Shown here: positions 56,006 to 64,000 of the stretch, one piece after another
How the letters are laid out: each line of letters starts with the position of its first letter
Numbering within the stretch: position 1 is the stretch's first letter
NCBI RefSeq assembly: GCF_964340395.1
Contig: NC_135558.1
Coordinates: forward strand, 6,107,001-6,171,000
Length of the DNA: 64,000 nucleotides
Origin: Glandiceps talaboti
Taxonomy: Eukaryota; Hemichordata; Enteropneusta; Spengelidae
Reading direction: 5' to 3'
Made by a program: the position numbers and the translations under genes
The notes under the pieces: generated by a model
Seen by the model: the letters and a program-made list of their open reading frames with translations, nothing else
The model's database searches: none
What the model was told of the DNA's origin: nothing

Positions 56006-56228
56006 CTGTAAATACACAAAAACACACTTTTTAAATAACTTTCAGTGTACTGTACAAACTATTACACTATCTAATTGTAAGTGTGTATATTGTAATAATA
56101 ATAATCTTTATTACAATACCTTACATGTGTACTTATCATAGTTCTTAGTTTGGGTTTTTTGTTGTTGCAAAAAATACATTTTGCTAAATTTTTAATTAAA
56201 ATAATACTTTGAGTTTGCAAAAGAGACA

Positions 56229-56269
<41 letters not shown>

Positions 56270-57489
56270 AACAGCTTCCTTAAAGAACAACAAACGTTGG
56301 GTTAATTTCACCTTAGCTGTGTTTCTTATTCTTTGGAATGCCACAAAAACCTATTTTTACCAACCCTACTACATACTACCTGAAATGTAGTCTGCAATGA
56401 AATTTGTGAAATCTTGTTCAGAAGAGTTCTGGTTTACCCTGGGGTGAGGCATCATGGGTAAATACACAATGTCAAAGCTAACTATGGAGCTCCTATCATT
56501 GTTTTATTTAACCCATGATGCCTTGTTTCAACCTACAGCTGGTCTCTTCTACACTTCATCAGCATGAGAACTACTGTTTAGACAAAACGAGCCTAACTTT
56601 GTTCCCTTTAAAAGTGCTTAAGTGGCAGACATTTGCATAAATCTAGAATTATTTTGACTCATTGTAGGATATTTCTAAGTTAGAACAGGGTTGATGTTAT
56701 TATTTCACAGTACATGTCAATCTAATGGAGTACTTACATTGGAAATCATAGAGAACTTTACTTCTGAATAAGACCATTTCAAGTCCACTTCTTGATGTGG
56801 GTTCAGGTATGTCTTCATCAAACTCATCCTGGTAACTAGAATTGACGCTAGTATCTACTTCTGCTTGAGGACTGTTACAAAACACAAATATAGAAATTAT
56901 TTAGCACAATTTTTCACAATCAAATTTTGATTAGTATTTTGGTAAAGGGGGAAGTATTATAGACAAAGTTATTTCGATTTTTTAAATGTTGATGTTTGTC
57001 TGTTAACAAGTTCTTTTATTGTATTTCACAAGAGGCAGCCATATTTTCTGATTTACTTACCTTGCAGCAGTAACCGCTTGTGGCGATACCAATGAAGACC
57101 CCTGTGATATTGTAGACGTACGATGCGATACTTGTGATACTGTTGAAGAGCTTGGTGATGACGCTCCACTGGGTGATGATGAGTATAGATTAGCATTGGT
57201 TTCTATCTGTGATTTAGGTCTCTCCTTTTTAGGTGTGCCTTGAGGTGTTGACTTGCCATCCATCTCATCTAAATACATCTACAAGGTAACAATAGTACAT
57301 TATTTAGTAAGTCTATTACTCGTATGTATGTATGTATGTATGTATGTATGTATGTATGTATGTATGTATGTATGTAGGTAGGTAGGTAGGTAGGTAGGTA
57401 GGTAGGTAGGTAGGTAGGTAGGTAGGTAGGTAGGTAGGTAGGTAGGTAGGTAGGTAGGTAGGTAGGTAGGTAGGTAGGTAGGTAGGGGT

Positions 57490-57530
<41 letters not shown>

Positions 57531-57570
57531 AGTATGTAGGTATGTAGGTATGTAGGTATGTATGTATGTA

Positions 57571-57617
<47 letters not shown>

Positions 57618-57654
57618 ATGTATGTATGTATGTATGTATGTATGTATGTATGTA

Positions 57655-57689
<35 letters not shown>

Positions 57690-60236
57690 ATGTATGTATG
57701 TATGTATGTATGTATGTATGTATGTATGTATGTATGTATGTATTGTATGTACGTACAGGGTGGGTTGGTTGGGTAGGTAGGCATACAACAGAAATTACAT
57801 GTAAGTTCAATGAATATTAAATCACCTAGATTAAAATAATTCCAACTTTGATAGCCTATAGCATACCTACCTCATTACACAGGAATGTTGTATTCCTCAC
57901 AAATTATAACTACATATGCTAGTGCTTTAGATAAATAATACAGGGTAGGGGTGGTAGCATTAGGACTTACTGGGTTACCAAAGACCATATATCATGGTTC
58001 ACCCTTATATATTTACTAGACACCTAAAATATTACAATATATTATTGAACTTTCACTTGGTAACCTGTTAATTACTTATTAGTCACAATAAATTTCATTT
58101 TCAAGTTCATAATTTATATTATTATTATATAATATTATATAATTATTAAAAGCACCCTGCAGAGAAGTTATACTACAAGTTCATTGACAATAAAAGCTCA
58201 ATAGCTTACTGGCCATAGCATTTAGGTTTACACCTTAGGTTTTGATTTATTTTATTCACACAAATCGCGGCAATTACTTTTCCATAATTTGACTTTAAGC
58301 ATCCCATCCTTATTTCATAGATTGCTTTAATCACTTCCTAGATTCAAGCAATAAACTGTTTACCCAACTGTGTAACTGTAGAATCATGTACTTTATGAGT
58401 CTTTCTTTTCTACTTACACGTCGCCTTTTATGAGTACAAAGATCCGCTTTTGCGAGGAATCGCTGATAAAAACAAGATGTATAGAGAATGACGACAGAGG
58501 TACAAAGACAAGTTTAAGTTTAACAACTAAAACCACAAAGGAAACCCGTCAAAAGCCCAAGTCAAAGGAAACATGTACTATTTTGTTATTACATTATAAT
58601 CCCATCAACCAAGGAAAGAGATAATGTACTGTAGTAAGAATAGAAGCAATAACATGCATTTGAAAAGAACTTTAAAACGCCAGAGGAGGTAAGAAAACGT
58701 AAACAACCTAAAATCTTGATAATGTTAATCTTCAACTGTAATCAGTATATTTAAAATAAAACTGTAAGAAAATTAGCATATGAGTACAAGTAAAATAACA
58801 ATATATGTACCAAGATAATTATATTTTTACATATTTTCTATTTAAGTTTAATTTCTTTGTTTGATGTTCTAACGTTAATGTTGAGACTAGCTTCTCAATG
58901 TGTACAGGAACACTGCATAATTTATGAATGCTTTCACTATTTGACCTTTGACCTATACTTCCATCAATGTCAGATAGGTTAATATGAACAACTTTGATGA
59001 AATAAACAACAAGTCTTTGTCGAAGACATATACCCAATTTTATTATATGGCTGTCAAAAGGGGGTAGGCACTTGAACTAAGTCTTTGTTCTCCTTAGCTA
59101 TTGATTTTTACAAAAAATATAGCCACCATTCATCTAAGTTTGTGAATGTAGCAAAACTAAACATTGCAAAACTAAACATTGCCCCTATGCCCAGTATAGT
59201 ATGTCACCTTTGTATCAAGTTTGAATGAATTTGTGGCTTGTTCACGTCAGTGATATAGGTGCAATCTGATGGATGAAACCCAATGCAGCCAGCCCCATTT
59301 GGGGCCTAAAAAGAAAACAGTGCAATATAATGTATTAACACTGCTACTGTTAACTGTTCTAAAATTAGGAGATTAATGTTAAGGTTCAGATTAGGTTTAA
59401 AACTTTAACCCATTGCTATACTATGGTGGTTAGATTTGATTTGAATGGAATGGATATGGGGATTGTAAGGTTTACGTCTTTGTGATGTTTTTATGTGTAT
59501 ATCTGTGTATATTTGTGCTGGGCGCGGTGTGCGTGAGTGTGTGTATGTATGTATGTATGTATGTATGTATGTATGTATGTGTGTGTGTATGTATGTATGT
59601 ATGTGTGTGTGTATGTGTGTGTGTATGTATGTATGTATGTATGTATGTATGTATGTGTGTATGTATGTATAAATGCTATTCAACACAATGACACTGACCT
59701 GATATTTTTGTAGTTCTGTTCTATACATATCCAGTTCTTTGCCATTTTTGTTTAACTGTGTATCCACACTGTTTGGATCACCCAGGGCTGGATTCTTTGT
59801 GTAAACATCCTTCATTTTGTTCAAAGCATCTCTATAAAATGATTAAAAAGGTCCAACGTGTCAGACAAGAGTTCAGATTAAACATTGCCACGGCAAGGCA
59901 AAGTATTAAAAACAAAAGGTGTTTGTACACACAAATGAACTGCAGAGGGCGATGTTCACTTTTCCCTACAACACAAATGATATACAGGTACAAATAAAGT
60001 CACTATCAGTTGTTTATTTTAATAGCACAAGTAAATCAACTCTAGATGACAAATTATGTAATAACTGGACTTACTTTGAAGTACACTGCATGCAGTATTT
60101 GAGTATATTCTGTCTTTGCTACCCACCTTGTTTTCATCTCATTTTCTAACTTTTCAGTGAAGTCATCAATTTTTTGTTGTAGTTTCTTCCTACGTTGATT
60201 TGGTGGCAGGTCACTAAAATCTTCTTTTTCCTCATT
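55860..60236 (-). CDS. FNBP1: TOCA/CIP4-family protein (FNBP1/FNBP1L/TRIP10 ortholog), 3' part
   Basis: Exons 60236-60127, 59831-59699, 57278-57061, 56871-56738 and 56005-55860 join in one frame (741 nt, 246 residues, TAG stop). Residues 8-90 form an HR1 coiled coil with FSDLPPNQRRKKLQQKID and NKMKDVYTKNPALGDP, a diagnostic TOCA signature. Residues 91-185 are a Ser/Thr/Pro linker ending in the acidic EFDEDIPEPTS motif. Residues 191-244 are an SH3 domain with VLYDF, GDGWTKVRR and GYVPTSYIEV. In known members the F-BAR domain bends membrane, HR1 binds CDC42-GTP and SH3 recruits N-WASP and dynamin for endocytosis and filopodia. The F-BAR exons must lie beyond 64000. The gene converges on the BCAR3-like gene. 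Confidence 0.95.
56236..56262. repeat. (GT)n microsatellite
   Basis: A short clean GT run in the last intron. The rest of that intron (56006-56737) shows nothing notable. Confidence 0.95.
56738..56871 (-). CDS. FNBP1: Exon: acidic linker and start of SH3
   Basis: 134 nt, acceptor TTGTAACAG, donor GTAAGTAC, phase 2 in and 1 out. Encodes PQAEVDTSVNSSYQDEFDED, IPEPTSRSG and the SH3 opening SKVLYDFQ. The EFDED(I/F) motif before SH3 is shared with vertebrate TRIP10 and FNBP1. Confidence 0.95.
57061..57278 (-). CDS. FNBP1: Exon: end of HR1 coil and Ser-rich linker
   Basis: 218 nt, acceptor TTACCTTGTAG, donor GTAAGTAAA, phase 0 in and 2 out. It starts MYLDEMDGK, which continues the coil of the preceding exon (QKYQ-MYLDEMDGK aligns with EAWLAEVEGK of vertebrate members). 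The Met is internal, not a start. The linker is about one third Ser with SP and TP sites. Confidence 0.92.
57320..57760. repeat. Long compound microsatellite (GTAT)n(GTAG)n(GT)n
   Basis: About 440 bp in the intron just upstream of the linker exon: GTAT, then a 120-bp pure GTAG block, GT, and alternating GTAT/GT blocks. The frames on both strands are artefacts. Confidence 0.99.
59085..59310 (-). repeat. Dispersed repeat, related to 45770-45990
   Basis: Minus-strand copy sharing CAAATTCATTCAAACTTG and TACAAAGGTGACATAC blocks. An internal 20-bp duplication (GCAAAACTAAACATT) is private to this copy. Confidence 0.65.
59540..59670. repeat. (GTAT)n/(GT)n microsatellite
   Basis: Runs of GTAT broken by GTGTGT, ending about 30 bp from the donor of the HR1 exon 59831-59699. 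Confidence 0.98.
59699..59831 (-). CDS. FNBP1: Exon: HR1 domain, part 2
   Basis: 133 nt, acceptor ATTTTATAG, donor GTCAGT, phase 2 in and 0 out. Encodes DALNKMKDVYTKNPALGDP, then a coil ending RTELQKYQ. The MGDP/ALGDP turn between the two HR1 helices is conserved in the family and contributes to CDC42 binding in vertebrate members. Confidence 0.95.
60127..60236 (-). CDS. FNBP1: Exon: HR1 domain, part 1
   Basis: 110 nt, acceptor ACATCCACAG, donor GTGGGT, phase 0 in and 2 out. Encodes NEEKEDFSDLPPNQRRKK and LQQKIDDFTEKLENEMKT; nearly identical to vertebrate (F/L)SxLPPEQRRKKLQQ. Confidence 0.95.
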
Positions 60237-60565
60237 CTGTGGATGTTAACATATTAGTGTCATCTACACCATGTTACACTACATTTTATACAATAAAACA
60301 TGCTGGCCAATCCAACTGCTACATAAACTTACTGTACAATTATTGTTTGCACAACACAAAGTATTTCATATTATTAACTACTCCAGGGTTAACAATATGA
60401 GAAATGACAGGCCAATGCAGGACTTACCATGATTCAATATGATTGCCATGGTTACAAGCTGACCATGATGCAACACGAATGAAATATACACTTGCATATA
60501 ACCCCTTCAGGTCCAATAACTACAAAAGACCATTTTGTGTCTTTTTTGTCAATTGCACACATTCT

Positions 60566-60645
60566 AGTCTAGGGACTATCCATGACTTTGAATCTCTTCT
60601 AAGAGAGATCTTTGAAGCCATGTATAGTATCTCGACTATCCACAT
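60566..60645. mobile_element. Short palindromic element, GAAGCCATGGATAG family
   Basis: AGTCTAGGGACTATCCATG at left, TTGAAGCCATGTATAGTATC at right, centre TCTTCTAAGAGAGA. Arms pair over about 30 bp. Confidence 0.65.
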
Positions 60646-60879
60646 ACGGCAAGTTGTGAATCAGTTGGACTGCCAATAGTACACACCTTAATATTGCTAT
60701 GTATGTTACGAATACCTACACACTAAATTCTAGTCTTACCCATTATATCTCTACAACGGAATTTGAAGCCAAATCTATACTACTGTTATCTATAAAAGGG
60801 ATGTTGGTGTGTAGGTTTTTTTAAAAGTAGCGAAAATATCAACAAGCATATTTTGTACTGTAAGGAAACTGACATGACA

Positions 60880-61130
60880 AACTTATTTTGTATAGCTTTG
60901 CAATAAACAAGCAAATTTTACACAAGAAGAGCATAATTTGCAAAGCAAAGAAACGGACAAACTTATTTTGTGTAGCTTTGAAATAAACAAGCATATTTTA
61001 CACAAGAAGAGCATAATTTGCAAAGCAAAGAAACGGACAAACATATTTTGTTTAGCAAAGAAATTGGCAAGTGTAATATGTTGCACAGAAACTAGCATAC
61101 TTTGCACAATATTTATAACATGAAGAGCAT
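60880..61130. repeat. Tandem repeat, ~79 bp unit, 2 good copies then decay
   Basis: Units carry TATTTTGT(A/G)TAGCTTTG, AATAAACAAGCA and TTTACACAAGAAGAGCATAA followed by TTTGCAAAGCAAAGAAACGG. Fragments of AAGAAA and CAAGC blocks continue to about 61540. Confidence 0.85.
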
Positions 61131-62059
61131 AACGTACAATGCAAAGAAAATGACAAGCTTTGTTGTAGAGGGCAATCATTGACTGAGAAATTGAAAAGGA
61201 TCATTTAAATCAATTGATATACATTCATGAAGCAAAGATTTTGACAATTCTTATAAAGAAAGTGGCAGGTCTAGATTGAGCAGAAGAGAAATTTTACAAG
61301 TTTGTTTGTGTAGCAAAGAAAAACACATTGACAAGCATATGTAAGAAAAACATACAAGCGTTCTTCGTGTAGCACACTATAAAGCAATGTATTTCTTTAG
61401 CAAACAAATCAATATGAGTACTGTATTTGTGAAGCAGAGAAATTAATGAGTGTATTTTGTACAGTGGAGAAAAAACTGATGAGTGAATATTATGTTATAA
61501 AGAAATGTATATATGGGTATATTCTGTAAAATGAAGGATTCAAGAATACTATATGATTGATGTAAGAGTTATGAGTGAGGAATACAAACATGGAGTGTGG
61601 AATGTGTTATAGTAAGTATTGGTACACATGCATAGCTGTAAAAAGCTATCAACTCTGTATAATTCTATTATTAGGCAAAAAAAAAAAGAATTGTTTCTGG
61701 TGTCTTCACTGAAGTAGGGAGGGTTATTTTTGTGTTTCTCGCCCAGATCTGCAGACTGCATGGGCTAGACAAACAAAAACAAAAAATCTGCCACAAGGGT
61801 ATTTAAGTGATGTGCACACCGACCAGAAACAATTCTTTTCTTTCTTTTTTTTTACTTATATCATCCTGCATGCATTCTTACGTGGATATACACAGCCAAT
61901 TCAGACAGTGTTGACTGCAGTTGTAAGTTACACCATGGATATTGATGTTAATTTGAAATTCACTGGTATTTTAACAAACAACAGGCTGGAACATTGGGGG
62001 GGGGGGATATCTAGGGTTTTGGGGGGTTAGTTTTGGTTTGGTTTGTCTGGTGAACTTAC

Positions 62060-62083
62060 CCTACACCAACATGGTCTGTATGG
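62060..62083 (-). CDS. FNBP1: Possible 24-nt micro-exon of the TOCA-family gene
   Basis: On the minus strand a pyrimidine-rich tract ending CCCCCTCAG precedes 24 nt encoding PYRPCWCR, followed by a perfect donor GTAAGTTC. It is phase 0-0, so it can be included before the HR1 exon (phase 0) without a shift. Vertebrate FNBP1 genes have alternative exons in this region. The octapeptide itself is not recognised. Confidence 0.25.
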
Positions 62084-62734
62084 CTGAGGGGGATAACGAT
62101 GGATATCCAGAAAGAAAAGTATAAAAGATATAGTGTGAACAAAACACAGCACAGAATGAAATGATAGCCATGATTTGGTTAATGCGTGTGGCTAACTTTC
62201 CACCCCAGTTTCCCTTGTCTGTGTTGTGTTGTTACCCTTCTGACAAACACAGAAAATTTATCATCAGTCACATCCTACGATACTGGGGAAAAATCTGTGA
62301 TATTCTGATACAGACCTTCTAGGAAAAAATGTTTATTGATCAGTTACTGTGATCTATAACTTTGTTCAGATGATTACACCAGGGTTTGATATTATCACCA
62401 TTTCTTTCAAATTCTCCAAAAAATTTCATCATTAGTGATCATAATGTTTTGGCTAAGACCAAAACTGTTCTCAGCTTGGTAGATGAAATGAACGTCAAGG
62501 GCTATAATGTATAACCTGCTAGTGTGTTAAAACCTGTGTAATTCATTTTTGCTTATATTTCAGAAACTCGGAAAAAAATCAGGAGAGTCGGGATGTAACC
62601 CAATGAATTAGTTAAAGACCACAGGTATACAATACAATAACACGGTACAAATTATGAGAACTTTTAACTCAATGATGGTAGTAAAACTTATTCTGGTACA
62701 GAGAGTTTCTTGAGATAGTAACACCAAGACAAGT

Positions 62735-62825
62735 CTCTGGGTTAAACTTATCCAGATCAAATCAGCATCAACAAACAATAATATTATAGAGGTTCTTGAA
62801 TATGTACACAGAGACTTGGCAAATA
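62735..62825. mobile_element. Palindromic element, GAGACTTGG family
   Basis: AAGACAAGTCTCTGGGTTAA on the left and CACAGAGACTTGGCAAAT on the right are inverted partners; the centre is AT-rich. Confidence 0.5.
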
Positions 62826-63286
62826 AGAATGTGGTATGTACTTTTAATTTTCAGTGACTAAGAAAATATATCATAATGAATATTATATTATATCTGGATA
62901 CCTGGTGAGAGCTCTTTCTGATGCAAAGACATAATTCAAAGGTTATTTCATTACGTAAGAACGATAATCACCAAGATTCACAATGTTACACACTGTTCCC
63001 TTTGAAATGTCTCGCCTAAAACTAAAGGCTGGGTCTAGTACCACCCTGGTGTCAGTAGCCGGCCCTCACTGGAAAGAACAGTGAGGAATGGCTAGTGCCA
63101 CTCTGAAAACTAAAACCAAAACAATATGGCTTCCCCCTACCAAACATGCACAAATCAGCCTACCCAAAATGCCACCTGTGAGGGTGCACTACCACCTGAC
63201 TACCTAAAATTCTTTGATGCCTAGACTCGTTACAATTTGCTTGGAATAAAGCTGGTCAGTTTTTATCCTGTACATCACTAATGCTG

Positions 63287-63688
63287 CTATTTCGAAATGT
63301 TTTGTCGCGGGTGGCGTACTCACTTTAGGTAGGTCACAGCATCTTCTGTTTTGTGGTTGTAATCGATTGCCTTTGTGATAGTGCATGTAGTGGCATGTGA
63401 TCTAGCAAAAACACTTGCAAGTTTCTGTCTAAGAAAATACATAACTTATGATATGCAGAGACATATTAATTGTATTGAGTGTTTCAAAATTGAAATAATC
63501 TTGAGCAATGTTGTGATGACGGTCATATGATCAACACTCAGTCTTCTGAAAGTATTTTTGCTAGCTAGCATGCTGTGGCACACACTATCGCGGATGTGAT
63601 CAGTTCGATCAATAATAACTGCAAAATGGAAGTGACTGCAACCTACCTAGAGTGAACACACCGCCAGCAGCAAAACATTTTGAAATAG
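63287..63688. repeat. Inverted repeat pair, 55-bp arms 290 bp apart
   Basis: The minus strand of 63287-63350 and the plus strand of 63633-63688 share CCTACCTA(A/G)AGTGA and CAAAACATTT(T/C)GAAATAG at about 75% identity. Both translate to a similar LP(K/R)V(S/N)TPPA(T/A)KHFEI string because they are copies; no splice context makes either an exon. Confidence 0.65.
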
Positions 63689-64000
63689 ATTAAGACTTGC
63701 ATGCCTTGATTTTACTCTGGGGTGACGTGTACAGTACTGGGCAGAGATGTTATGGAGATTTTGCATACAAACACTTTGCATAGTTTCCAATGTTTATTCA
63801 AAAGTGGTTATGCAGTCATATGGTGGAGGAGTACTTACTGATAGTATTAAAACAATATGAAAAACATGATAATATAATAAATATTTTCCCCATCCATGTC
63901 CCCTTTAAGCACTTTGAAAGTAGCCATGTGTACACATACTATGGAATTTGTGTATGGTTAGTGATATTTACCGCCAAACGGTGATTGCATTTTTTCTGCC

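Larger units (their letters stand above)
57761..59698 (-). other. FNBP1: Intron of the TOCA-family gene
   Basis: No exon recognised. Contains the dispersed repeat at 59085-59310 and the GTAT microsatellite at 59540-59670; otherwise plain AT-rich sequence. Confidence 0.6.
60237..64000 (-). other. FNBP1: Intron(s) of the TOCA-family gene
   Basis: No F-BAR exon is visible. The stretch holds a palindromic element (60566-60645), a degenerate ~79 bp tandem repeat (60880-61540), G-rich patches near 62000, a possible micro-exon (62060-62083), a palindromic element (62735-62825) and a 55-bp inverted repeat pair (63287-63350 and 63633-63688). Confidence 0.6.

Noticed and set aside
63972-64000. Minus-strand fragment AEKMQSPFG before a GTAAAT donor at the window edge
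   Set aside because: It might be the end of a TOCA exon, but it leaves in phase 1, which does not fit the phase-0 exons downstream, and the acceptor is outside the window.

Overview
This is 64 kb of an AT-rich animal nuclear genome. The evidence is spliced genes with GT-AG introns of 0.4 to 13.5 kb, long intergenic spacers, many microsatellites and minisatellites, many short palindromic MITE-like elements, and two LINE-type 3' tails. The two genes are single members of bilaterian families that have three members each in vertebrates, so the window suggests an invertebrate such as a non-vertebrate deuterostome or a lophotrochozoan. The sequence alone does not fix the phylum.

Layout. (1) 1-11919 shows no coding exon and is full of repeats; it is either the 5' flank or an early intron of gene 1. 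(2) Gene 1, + strand, seven exons seen from 11920 to 43416, is the NSP-family adaptor (BCAR3/SH2D3A/SH2D3C). Its phase-compatible exons give 784 residues in one frame: half of a SAM domain, a Ser/Pro linker, an SH2 domain, a long Ser/Pro linker, and the CDC25-GEF-like domain that binds Cas proteins. The 5' end was not found. (3) 43417-55859 is a 12.4 kb spacer. It holds a G-rich 3' UTR start, a 74-75 bp tandem array whose units carry a CTCF-like core, an orphan promoter-like segment, two head-to-head palindromic elements with a nested hairpin, long microsatellites and a LINE tail. (4) Gene 2, - strand, five exons from 60236 down to 55860, is the 3' half of a TOCA/CIP4-family gene (FNBP1/FNBP1L/TRIP10): HR1 domain, Ser-rich linker and C-terminal SH3. 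Its F-BAR exons lie beyond position 64000. (5) 60237-64000 is intron of gene 2, with one possible 24-nt micro-exon.

The genes stand tail to tail. In human the same two families are neighbours or linked on three chromosomes: FNBP1L-BCAR3 at 1p22, TRIP10-SH2D3A at 19p13.3, and FNBP1 with SH2D3C at 9q34. The arrangement here therefore looks like the ancestral single copy, older than the vertebrate genome duplications. Both proteins act on actin, adhesion and membrane dynamics downstream of tyrosine kinases and Rho-family GTPases (Cas docking proteins for gene 1, CDC42 and N-WASP for gene 2). The most notable observations are this microsynteny, the SAM exon spliced onto an NSP gene, the CTCF-like array between the genes, a cluster of nuclear-receptor half-sites in an intron, and a MITE family with 9-bp target duplications and self-palindromic tips.
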